A stretch of 5,292 nt of DNA, taken from contig CAKRWX010000185.1 of assembly GCA_934418055.1 (NCBI GenBank), positions 1 through 5,292 of the forward strand, written 5' to 3'. A program made the position numbers and the translations under genes. This document shows positions 1-5,292 of the stretch, piece by piece. Numbering within the stretch: position 1 is the stretch's first letter; each line of letters begins with the position of its first letter. The notes beneath the pieces are model-generated. The model saw only the letters and a list, made by a program, of their open reading frames with translations, did not search any database and had not been told where the DNA came from. The stretch comes from an uncultured Lachnospiraceae bacterium (GTDB lineage: Bacteria; Bacillota; Clostridia; Lachnospirales; Lachnospiraceae).

Positions 1-123
1 GCGGGAATTGATTTTGCTTTGGCCGTATGGGGCAGTCATAATAAGCACATAAAAGCAGATTATTTTTTAGAAAGACCCGCTGATCTGTTATCTGCTATCA
101 CTTCAGAGAAATTGTATTGGTGA
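1..123 (+). CDS. C-terminal end of a HAD-family hydrolase (partial, 5' end outside window)
   Basis: Frame 1 is open from the first base to a TGA at 121-123, giving 40 residues that begin AGIDFALAVWG and continue through HIKADYFLERPADLL to a C-terminal EKLYW. The pattern G-[IV]-D-x-A-[LV]-x-W-G, then A-D-Y-x-L-x-x-P-x-D-L-L about 10 residues later, is what I know from the C-terminus of phosphoglycolate-phosphatase-like HAD hydrolases. There the Gly-[IV]-x segment follows the last catalytic acidic motif, and the final A-D-x-x-[IL]-x-x-P-x-[DE]-L strand-helix closes the Rossmann-like core. The catalytic DxDxT and GDxxxD motifs would lie upstream of the window, so the substrate (small phosphate ester) cannot be stated. 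It is convergent with the large surface-protein gene, whose stop lies 277 bp away, and probably unrelated to it in function. The assignment comes from a short tail, so the family is likely but the exact subgroup is unknown. Confidence 0.75.
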   Translation, partial: AGIDFALAVWGSHNKHIKADYFLERPADLLSAITSEKLYW

Positions 124-229
124 TGAAAGACCAGACGAAAATGATTTCTATTTTCTCGAACCCCTTCTCTTTGATAAAAGGATATTGCCCGTGTATTTTT
201 GTGATATTCCGATTGAGATTTCACCGTAT

Positions 230-256
230 TGTCCGTTTTTGGACATCTTTTCTTTT
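230..256 (+). terminator. Possible weak intrinsic terminator for the HAD hydrolase gene
   Basis: On the plus strand, TGTCC (230-234) and GGACA (241-245) form a 5-bp stem around a GTTTTT loop. The stem is followed at once by TCTTTTCTTTT (246-256). The position, about 107 bp after the TGA of the plus-strand gene, and the U-rich tail fit a Rho-independent terminator. The stem is short and holds only three G-C pairs, so it may be inefficient. Confidence 0.35.
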
Positions 257-263
257 CAATGAG

Positions 264-297
264 AAAAAAAAAGAGGATGCCCAAAAGAGCACCCTCT
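264..297 (-). terminator. Rho-independent terminator of the large surface-protein gene
   Basis: Read on the minus strand, AGAGGGTGC (297-289) pairs with GCATCCTCT (280-272) over nine positions, one of them a G-U wobble. The loop is 8 nt (288-281). The stem runs straight into a T tract on the minus strand (272-264, nine T including the last stem base). On the plus strand the wobble becomes an A-C mismatch and no T run follows, so the element is directional. It lies about 100 bp after the TAA of the surface-protein gene and sets a 3' untranslated region of roughly 130 nt. Confidence 0.87.
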
Positions 298-400
298 CTC
301 TGCCGCACAGAAACGGCTTATCCATGAAAAAAGATTTATTATTTGAGACACTTATATTATAGCGCAGGTCTGCATGCAGAACCATCAACTGCAAGTTAAA

Positions 401-3400
401 TTAACGTTCTTTTCCGTCCCAAGCACCTGTCTCATCTACATAGTATCCGTCTGGTGTATTCTGTCCGGCATACATGATACCTCTTTTACCATCAGATGTT
501 GGATGGAAATAATACCACTTTCCATTAATCAGAACCCATCCGATTTTCATTCCAGTATCTGGATCGGCATAGAACCAACCACCATATGTATCATCTCTCA
601 ACCAACCGGTCTTTATATATCCGTTCTCATCAAATGCCCACCAGCTGCCGTTGACCAACTCCCAAGCATAGGTTGCGCCTGCTTCGCCGCTCTTCGCTCC
701 TTTCGGATAGCTGTTATTTGCAAAGCGGAGCCACCATCCATGCTCATCCTGCATCCAATGGCTGTAGCCATCATTGACCTTGCTGTTATTCGCGCCTGTG
801 ATGATTCCTTTATCACTGGTTACATTTCCTCTTACCGGATCTTTCGCAGTTCCTGAAGAAGATGAAGAACTGTCAGAATCAGAAGAACTGCTGCTTCCAC
901 CACCGGAAGAGCTATCGCTGCGCTGTTTAATTTCTGGAGTTGTGAATTTCAGCTCTGTTGCCGGACTGACATGAGCGGTATCTGTCTCTTTCATGCGAAT
1001 GAAGGCTGAATATGCTGTGCTCGGCTGACAATCTGTCTTCTGATTATTATCAGACCAGGTTACACCATCAAAGCTGTACTCTGCACCGTCAATGGCCTGA
1101 ATGGTCGCTGTAAAGGTTTTTGCATCGCTATTCTTAGCAACCGTTACCTGACTGGATACTGCCCCCTGATTTGTCTTCGGATCCAGGATTTCAAATGTTC
1201 CATGAGCATTTCCTACATAGTTACCAGTATCTTTGGCTTTAATGAGGACTGTTGCAGCTCCGATTGCATCGTTGTTTGCATACTCCACCTCATATTCCGA
1301 TGCATTCACCAAAAGTCCATTGAGTACAACTCGAATCTGAGAAGGCTCTGGTTCTACTGGGCTGCCATGATATACATATGTTCCAGATATCGTAACTTCT
1401 GCGTCTTTTAAATCCTGCTTCGTAATATTGTAGTAGGCTTTTCTCGTTCCTTTATAGTTACCCCGACCGGTTACCACGATTTCATAATTTTCTCCAGCAT
1501 TAACGGAGCCTGGCATTGAAAGCGTATAATCTGTATTCTCAACCAATTCTTGGTTTCTGGAAAGATCCATCACAGTTATCTTTGGCTGGTTAACATTTTC
1601 ATCGTATGGGAAATCCGTCTCTGATAAACTGATTGTAATGTCATCCCCCTCTATCGATTTTTCTACGATATCAAATGGCCAGGTACAGGACGCAGAATTA
1701 TTATTATTGCTTTCTGGAATTGTTGCAATGAGTTCATAACGGCCCACAGCAACCGGTACCTCAGAGGAAATAGCCTGACTTGTTAAATCCCTCCATGTAT
1801 ACTGTACATCACCGTCATAAGCCTCTGTGATTTCCAGATCCGATGCAGCTGGCTGCATAATCTCCTTTCCCGTATAAACAAACTCCCTTGTGTAGGTAGA
1901 TTTCACCTGAATGGTTGGTGAGGATTTTGTAATAGTAAACGTCTCCCACTTCCAAGATCTGGATAAATTGTCTGTTCCAGTGATCTTTACTTGATAGGTT
2001 CCAGCATCTTTAGGCGTCACAAAACCATTTTCCTGGCCTTCCCGTCGATATAAAATCTCATAATCGGATTCCGGAAGGGTAACATCGCCAAGAACCACTT
2101 TAACGGATGATGGTGTCTGCTCCTGTCCTGTATACACACTTGTTTCCGGGCTGATTGTAACTGTGGCACCCGCTAAATTTCCAGGCTGAATGAAGACTTC
2201 AAGCATTCCAACATAGTCATTGTAATTTGGGCAGCTTGCTTTGTAGTATACGAAGTAACTGCCGCTGTTTTTAAAAGCCGGAACAGAATCCGTAAAAGTT
2301 CCATTTTCTGACAGACCATAAGTGAACTGTACCTGTTCAGAAGAAACGAATGGTACCTCTGCATGCTTCTTCGTTGTGGCACTCTGTTCTTTCCCGTTAT
2401 AAAATAACTCTCCGTTCTGTTCAACGTGTACGTTCTGTAACTCTGCTTTTTTAATTACGCCAACAGCAGTTGCCGTATCTGTACTGAGTGTATAATTGCC
2501 TTTCTCATTTCCACTTGTGATATGAATCCCTGTAGCAGTGATTGCTTTATGATCACCGGCATTGGGATCATTGTAAGAAATAGAATCTGCCTCTGCTGAT
2601 ATTCCCTCCACGATGTCACTACCATCTTGTAAAACAATTTTCACATCTACATTTACATCTTGGGTTCCATCATAGGTTTTTGTCAATGTACCTGTGATGG
2701 TCGGTGTCAATGCTTTCGGAATGATTTCGAAAGTTCCATTCACGTCATCTCTATAGGTTCCAGTATAATTCGAAGAATTACCATTCGCTGTCAAAACAAC
2801 CGTATACTTTCCTACATCAACTGCATTTTCGTAATCAACACCCTCTTTTTCATAGCTTACCGTGTAAGATGAAGGTGGAATTATTTCAGGGGCCTGAGTT
2901 GCCACAATATATGCCACAATATTCTGCGGAGCCTGCCCATTTCCATTATATGTATATGGTGAATTGTTGTATATTAAGTATACGTCCGCTTTAGCTAAAT
3001 TAAACGGATCAATGTTCACGGCCTCTGAAGTAAAGACCTGAGTCACATAATGATTGCCCGAAATTTCCACCTTATACCGAGATCCAGACGCTGCGCAATA
3101 TTCCACTTTCGGCATCTCATTTGTAAACTCCTCAGTTCCCGAATCTGTCACCTTCGCATAGCGTATTTTCAAATCTTCGGTAGGCGCTTTTCCATCCACT
3201 GTCACTGTAACCGCATCATGTTTCTTGCCATCATAGGTTCCACTGTATGGAGTAACCACCACATTTTGCAGCGTTCCTTTTTCAACGCTCAATTCTATTT
3301 CTTTTTCTGCCGATTTATAAAAATTGGTTTCGGCGGAAGTGACTTTTAATTTTACTGTTCCAACAGAATCAGCAATAAGCTTTCCGTTATCGATATGTGC

Positions 3401-5008
3401 GCTGCCTGTTTCATTGGTAACGTTATAGGTTAAGGTTCCGCATTCCGATGGAGTGTCAAAGAAACTGCCTGGGGTAACAGATGAACCAACAGAAAGAGCT
3501 TGGCTTGTGCTGGTTTCTTTAATTGTTAAGGCAAGTTTCTTCTGTCTAAGATTTCCGGTTCCAGAAAGCTTTCCACCAGTTTTTACAAATGTGCCGGGAC
3601 CATCATCCACGCAATCGCCGTTTAAAACAAACTCACCAGACTGCAAATTAAAACTTTTACCATAAACTATTAGAAGATTGCCATTCGCAATCATTTTTCC
3701 TCCATTGACAATAATTTTGTTTCCAGAATTTGACTGCCTTATCCGTCCATTGCATGTAATTATCCCACCTCTTAGGTCAAATAACGTGTTTTGCCCTGAT
3801 TGTTCAAAAGCATCTACACTGCCCTTTGTAATAACCTCACCTCCAGACATGTGTATTTCTCCATTCTGAGCAATGACTAATCCATATTTTGCCCCTTGCG
3901 CCTTTAACGTCCCACTTTCAATATTCAGCGTGGATCCTCCATAAATACGATATCCACCGCCTCTAACTTCATCATTTGTTGATATAGAAGTAATTTTACC
4001 TTCTCCAGACAATGCTATAGTTGCATCACTGGATTGTATAAATCCTTTTTCAGTTGCAGATATATTCAAGTCTCCGTTGCCTGTAAATGTAACACTACTA
4101 ACTCCACTCTCAATATTAAACCCGGTCGAACCTCCACTTAATGTATTGCTATTTTTTAATTCTACGGTCCAGGTTCCTTCTTTAAGCCTAATAGATTGTG
4201 CATCAATTCCATTCAAGACCAGTTTATATAGGTTCTCTTTTTCTTTTATGATCGTATACCCATCCCCAGTACATGTGTTTCCGGACATTGAGAAATAAAG
4301 TTTTGTATTGCCGTTTTTATCTGTTATTGCTAAAGAGCTTATATCTTCCAGTAACATCACACCAGGGTCTTCCAGTGTCACTTTCACACTCAGTTCATCA
4401 GTACCTGCATCCAGCTCATATTCATCCGGCATTTCCGCCTCAAACAAATATTCACCTTCTGTTGGCCATTTTCCTTCTTCATCAGTTTTATAAAGATTAC
4501 AACTCCAACCGTCCACAGAAATTTCTGTTTCTGCTGATTTTCCATCTTTCAATACTTCCGCAGTAATACTTTCCGGCAGCATAGAAACAACATCATCGAA
4601 AGATATCTGGTCCACTTCTGTCACTGCAAGCTGAAGTTCACCATCGATCAGTGCTTCCTGCTTATCGTTCCACTTCCAAGACACAATCTTTTTTCCAGTC
4701 TCCAGATTCTGTTCCAGTTCCACTTCATCCTTATCTTTCTCTTCTGCATCAGATGGAGAAGCTTTTTGAATATCATCAATCAGATCTTCATCTTCATAAA
4801 TATCTTCGTCCTCATCATCTGGATCGGTCTCATTGGACTCATCGTTTTTCTGAACATTTGAATCTGTAGCCTTCTGATATTCCTCAGAATCTTTCGATTC
4901 TAATAAAAGTTCATACTCATCTTCCATATTTCCGTAAACCGGAGAACTCGGGAAAACCATAGCTACTACCAAAAGAATCGCTGTATATCGTTTTATATTT
5001 TTTCTCAT
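401..5008 (-). CDS. Large secreted multidomain surface protein: signal peptide, beta-helix, MBG/YDG Ig-like repeats, cell-wall-binding repeats
   Basis: The 1535-residue product is predicted to be exported and held non-covalently in the cell wall, probably as an adhesin or carbohydrate-binding protein; no ligand or enzymatic activity can be read. Domains in order: signal peptide 1-26; acidic low-complexity region 27-105; small beta-rich domain about 106-215 starting with SWKW; right-handed beta-helix about 222-485 (short strands with recurring NIESG, HMSGGEV, VNGGKM, LQSGEF turns); Ig-like module about 486-577; eight MBG/YDG-type modules 578-1276; one further beta module 1277-1360; Ser/Gly linker 1364-1386; Trp/Tyr-rich wall-binding repeats about 1414-1533. 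There is no LPxTG motif or C-terminal membrane segment, so sortase anchoring is unlikely. Nine cysteines are scattered with no clear pairing. The ATG at 5006-5008 is chosen because GGAGGT lies 8 nt upstream and a classic signal peptide follows directly. It seems monocistronic, with its own promoter and terminator. Architecture is confident; biological role is inference. Confidence 0.95.
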   Translation of the reverse strand: MRKNIKRYTAILLVVAMVFPSSPVYGNMEDEYELLLESKDSEEYQKATDSNVQKNDESNETDPDDEDEDIYEDEDLIDDIQKASPSDAEEKDKDEVELEQNLETGKKIVSWKWNDKQEALIDGELQLAVTEVDQISFDDVVSMLPESITAEVLKDGKSAETEISVDGWSCNLYKTDEEGKWPTEGEYLFEAEMPDEYELDAGTDELSVKVTLEDPGVMLLEDISSLAITDKNGNTKLYFSMSGNTCTGDGYTIIKEKENLYKLVLNGIDAQSIRLKEGTWTVELKNSNTLSGGSTGFNIESGVSSVTFTGNGDLNISATEKGFIQSSDATIALSGEGKITSISTNDEVRGGGYRIYGGSTLNIESGTLKAQGAKYGLVIAQNGEIHMSGGEVITKGSVDAFEQSGQNTLFDLRGGIITCNGRIRQSNSGNKIIVNGGKMIANGNLLIVYGKSFNLQSGEFVLNGDCVDDGPGTFVKTGGKLSGTGNLRQKKLALTIKETSTSQALSVGSSVTPGSFFDTPSECGTLTYNVTNETGSAHIDNGKLIADSVGTVKLKVTSAETNFYKSAEKEIELSVEKGTLQNVVVTPYSGTYDGKKHDAVTVTVDGKAPTEDLKIRYAKVTDSGTEEFTNEMPKVEYCAASGSRYKVEISGNHYVTQVFTSEAVNIDPFNLAKADVYLIYNNSPYTYNGNGQAPQNIVAYIVATQAPEIIPPSSYTVSYEKEGVDYENAVDVGKYTVVLTANGNSSNYTGTYRDDVNGTFEIIPKALTPTITGTLTKTYDGTQDVNVDVKIVLQDGSDIVEGISAEADSISYNDPNAGDHKAITATGIHITSGNEKGNYTLSTDTATAVGVIKKAELQNVHVEQNGELFYNGKEQSATTKKHAEVPFVSSEQVQFTYGLSENGTFTDSVPAFKNSGSYFVYYKASCPNYNDYVGMLEVFIQPGNLAGATVTISPETSVYTGQEQTPSSVKVVLGDVTLPESDYEILYRREGQENGFVTPKDAGTYQVKITGTDNLSRSWKWETFTITKSSPTIQVKSTYTREFVYTGKEIMQPAASDLEITEAYDGDVQYTWRDLTSQAISSEVPVAVGRYELIATIPESNNNNSASCTWPFDIVEKSIEGDDITISLSETDFPYDENVNQPKITVMDLSRNQELVENTDYTLSMPGSVNAGENYEIVVTGRGNYKGTRKAYYNITKQDLKDAEVTISGTYVYHGSPVEPEPSQIRVVLNGLLVNASEYEVEYANNDAIGAATVLIKAKDTGNYVGNAHGTFEILDPKTNQGAVSSQVTVAKNSDAKTFTATIQAIDGAEYSFDGVTWSDNNQKTDCQPSTAYSAFIRMKETDTAHVSPATELKFTTPEIKQRSDSSSGGGSSSSSDSDSSSSSSGTAKDPVRGNVTSDKGIITGANNSKVNDGYSHWMQDEHGWWLRFANNSYPKGAKSGEAGATYAWELVNGSWWAFDENGYIKTGWLRDDTYGGWFYADPDTGMKIGWVLINGKWYYFHPTSDGKRGIMYAGQNTPDGYYVDETGAWDGKER
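410..769 (-). repeat. C-terminal cell-wall-binding repeats (residues about 1414-1533)
   Basis: The C-terminus is a run of short aromatic beta-hairpin repeats: SHWMQDEHGWW, ELVNGSWWAFDENGYIKTGW, GGWFYADPDTGMKIGW, LINGKWYYFHPTSDGKRG and GYYVDETGAWDG. The pattern [VI]-N-G-x-W-[YW]-x-F-x-x-x-G-x-[IM]-x-x-G-W is that of choline-binding-like/CW_binding repeats, which attach proteins non-covalently to wall polymers. The first units (SHWMQDEHGWW) are the variant seen at the start of such tracts in Lachnospiraceae surface proteins. The actual wall ligand in this host is unknown. With only four or five units, anchoring may be modest and release into the medium is possible. Confidence 0.88.
851..919 (-). 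other. Ser/Gly/Asp linker (residues 1364-1386)
   Basis: Sixteen of 23 residues are Ser, with Gly and Asp making up the rest. The linker separates the last beta module from the wall-binding repeats and probably acts as a flexible, possibly glycosylated hinge within the wall. The serines are encoded by a mixture of AGC, AGT, TCT, TCA and TCC, so the DNA is not a simple repeat. Confidence 0.85.
1181..3277 (-). repeat. Tandem MBG/YDG-type Ig-like modules (residues 578-1276)
   Basis: Eight protein-level modules of about 78-95 residues each carry an early aromatic-turn landmark: TYDGKKHD (Y592), YTYNGNGQ (Y687), KTYDGTQD (Y779), FYNGKEQS (Y870), VYTGQEQT (Y959), VYTGKEIM (Y1045), the degenerate FPYDENVN (Y1135) and VYHGSPVE (Y1213). 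Most end with a G-x-Y-x-[VL] strand and a G-N-Y-x-G-like turn, for example DVGKYTVVLT, DAGTYQVKIT, RGNYKGT, TGNYVGN. The third module (about 766-856), with TKTYDGT and a NAGDHKAIT segment, is the clearest YDG domain; the others fit the MBG family. The DNA copies are well diverged, so this is old duplication rather than a recent tandem array. Such modules usually form a rigid stalk. Confidence 0.82.
3554..4345 (-). other. Predicted right-handed parallel beta-helix, possible carbohydrate-binding domain (residues about 222-485)
   Basis: The segment consists of short beta-strands of about 6-10 residues separated by Gly/Asn/Ser turns: FTGNGDLNIS, IALSGEGKITS, YGGSTLNIESGTLKA, NGEIHMSGGEVITK, IIVNGGKMIANG, FNLQSGEFVLNG. 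The rung-like G-G-x-[VIM] and SG-x-[LVF] turns recur roughly every 20 residues, which is typical of parallel beta-helices. Clostridial surface proteins of this look are often annotated as carbohydrate-binding (Cthe_2159-like). No acidic catalytic cluster typical of a polysaccharide lyase is obvious, so binding is more likely than catalysis. Boundaries are approximate. Confidence 0.65.
4694..4930 (-). other. Acidic low-complexity segment (residues 27-105)
   Basis: Just after the signal peptide, 34 of 79 residues are Asp or Glu. The peak is at residues 57-79, where 15 of 23 are acidic (for example DPDDEDEDIYEDED). The segment also holds Ser, Asn and Lys, and has no predicted globular pattern. 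It is probably disordered. It could act as a charged spacer, bind cations, or help keep the large protein unfolded during export; these roles are inference. Confidence 0.8.
4931..5008 (-). other. Signal peptide coding region (residues 1-26)
   Basis: The N-terminus has a basic segment (MRKNIKR), a hydrophobic core at residues 8-20 (YTAILLVVAMVFP) and a short polar end, SSPVYG. Cleavage is most plausible after Gly26 or nearby. There is no lipobox cysteine, so this is a Sec/signal peptidase I type leader rather than a lipoprotein signal. It fixes the start codon and the extracellular fate of the protein. Confidence 0.88.
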
Positions 5009-5016
5009 ACGCAGTT

Positions 5017-5022
5017 ACCTCC
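5017..5022 (-). promoter_or_regulatory. Ribosome binding site of the surface-protein gene
   Basis: The minus strand reads GGAGGT, 8 nt before the ATG at 5008-5006. It is a near-perfect Shine-Dalgarno match at standard spacing and decides the start codon. Confidence 0.9.
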
Positions 5023-5038
5023 ATTATTTTCTACTTTC

Positions 5039-5067
5039 ATATTAGCAAACAAAAAGTCTCCTCACAA
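5039..5067 (-). promoter_or_regulatory. Predicted promoter of the surface-protein gene (extended -10)
   Basis: On the minus strand TTGTGA (5067-5062, 4/6 to TTGACA) is followed by 17 bp and TAATAT (5044-5039, 4/6 to TATAAT). A TGC directly before the -10 gives an extended -10 element. Transcription would start near 5032, leaving a leader of about 24 nt that just contains the ribosome site. Both hexamers are imperfect, which fits a promoter helped by an activator; the direct repeats at 5069-5098 sit 1 bp upstream of the -35. No promoter of comparable quality was seen closer to the gene. Confidence 0.55.
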
Positions 5068-5068
5068 C

Positions 5069-5098
5069 AACCTCGGCAAAATCGGTCGAACTTCGACA
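5069..5098 (-). promoter_or_regulatory. Paired 10-bp direct repeats upstream of the -35, putative response-regulator site
   Basis: The minus strand carries TGTCGAAGTT (5098-5089) and TGCCGAGGTT (5078-5069). They match at 8 of 10 positions, both differences are transitions, and the period is exactly 20 bp, close to two helical turns. The pair ends 1 bp before the predicted -35. Two direct half-sites of about 9-10 bp at 20-22 bp spacing beside a weak -35 are how LytTR-type regulators (AgrA, ComE) bind and activate. The half-site also contains TGTCGAA, the core of a Spo0A box, so Spo0A is the alternative. The regulator's identity is inference. Confidence 0.45.
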
Positions 5099-5292
5099 GA
5101 ATTGGTATCTCAATCATACAAATATGGTAACAACTTATATCTCAATGTCATCTTTTTCCGCTCTCTTTTCAGTTAATCGTTTTTGTGGTATGATTTTGGA
5201 GAGAAACAAATCGGAATTTGCACAATTCTTGAACTCAACACAAACTGCCGTCAGTGTTGTTCCGTTGCTCGTTCTTTGCTGGTATCATAGAA
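5099..5292. other. Upstream intergenic DNA with no firm gene; window edge
   Basis: No confident gene is visible here. On the minus strand a frame enters from the edge and stops at a TGA (5253-5251), giving a 13-residue hydrophilic tail, FYDTSKERATEQH. This could be the C-terminus of a neighbouring gene but is too short to name. On the plus strand a frame starting with ATG at 5145 stays open for 49 codons to the edge, but it lacks a convincing ribosome site and reads as unremarkable sequence. The two readings overlap, so at most one is real. A 9-bp direct repeat, TATCTCAAT, occurs at 5106-5114 and 5138-5146. Confidence 0.4.
5166..5194 (+). promoter_or_regulatory. Possible divergent plus-strand promoter
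   Basis: TTTTCA (5166-5171, 4/6 to TTGACA), a 17-bp spacer and TATGAT (5189-5194, 5/6 to TATAAT) with an extended TGG just before it make a reasonable sigma-A promoter reading out of the window to the right. Any gene it serves must lie mostly beyond the edge. AT-rich DNA produces such matches by chance, so this is tentative. Confidence 0.3.

Noticed and set aside
60..308. 82-codon minus-strand open frame beginning MRQREGALLG
   Set aside because: Its first codons are the terminator hairpin and T tract (the FFF run is the U tract), it has no ribosome site, and its far end overlaps the HAD gene tail on the other strand. It is a chance frame.
356..361. Perfect TATAAT on the minus strand in the 3' untranslated region
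   Set aside because: No acceptable -35 lies 16-18 bp upstream, and no gene follows before the terminator at 264-297.
117..362. 81-codon plus-strand open frame just after the HAD stop
   Set aside because: It runs through both predicted terminators, lacks a Shine-Dalgarno sequence, and its composition (Phe/Ile/Arg-rich with poly-Lys from the A tract) is that of non-coding AT-rich DNA.
369..380. 12-bp palindrome TCTGCATGCAGA shortly after the stop codon of the surface-protein gene
   Set aside because: It would leave almost no loop as a hairpin, no T tract follows, and a single palindrome of this size is expected by chance; the clear terminator is further downstream.
401..450. Sortase-anchored protein with LPxTG at the C-terminus
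   Set aside because: The protein ends in TGAWDGKER with no LPxTG-like motif, no hydrophobic segment and no membrane anchor tail; wall-binding repeats explain attachment instead.
851..919. Phase-variable simple repeat in the Ser-rich linker
   Set aside because: Serine codons are mixed (AGC, AGT, TCT, TCA, TCC) and there is no long perfect nucleotide repeat that could slip.
374..4869. Numerous plus- and minus-strand open frames of 60-160 codons inside the surface-protein gene
   Set aside because: They all lie within the long, signal-peptide-bearing, domain-rich reading frame, lack ribosome sites, and read as low-quality shadows.
5006..5040. Short upstream frame MKVENNGGNCV whose TGA overlaps the ATG of the surface-protein gene (possible coupled leader peptide)
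   Set aside because: Its ATG (5040-5038) overlaps the predicted -10 element, so it would not be transcribed from that promoter, and no ribosome site lies at proper spacing. It would become interesting only if transcription starts further upstream.

Overview
The window is dominated by one very large minus-strand gene (401-5008, 1535 codons). It encodes a secreted, modular cell-surface protein. The signal peptide, the many bacterial Ig-like modules of MBG/YDG type and the aromatic C-terminal cell-wall-binding repeats point to a Gram-positive Clostridia host, most likely Lachnospiraceae. The moderately low GC, strong GGAGG ribosome site and U-tract terminator fit this. The assignment rests on protein style, not on a marker gene.

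Left to right: bases 1-123 hold the last 40 codons of a plus-strand HAD-family hydrolase. Bases 124-400 form a convergent intergenic region. It carries a strong intrinsic terminator for the minus-strand gene (264-297) and a weaker candidate terminator for the plus-strand gene (about 230-256). Bases 401-5008 are the surface protein. In protein order it has a signal peptide, a very acidic stretch, a small beta-rich domain, a predicted right-handed beta-helix, about ten Ig-like modules (eight with a recurring Y-x-G-type landmark or a degenerate form of it, one clearly a YDG domain), a Ser/Gly linker and C-terminal Trp/Tyr-rich wall-binding repeats. Bases 5009-5292 are its upstream region. They hold a good ribosome site, a plausible extended -10 promoter and, directly upstream of the -35 element, two 10-bp near-identical direct repeats 20 bp apart that look like an activator site. 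The right edge shows only uncertain fragments.

The picture is a single-gene transcription unit with its own promoter and terminator. Its product is probably exported and held non-covalently in the wall, with the beta-helix and Ig stalk projecting outward. The function is likely adhesive or carbohydrate-binding, but the ligand cannot be read from the sequence. I see no RNA gene, CRISPR array, insertion sequence or transposase. The most interesting non-coding signal is the putative regulator site next to the promoter. The HAD hydrolase is convergent and probably unrelated in function.
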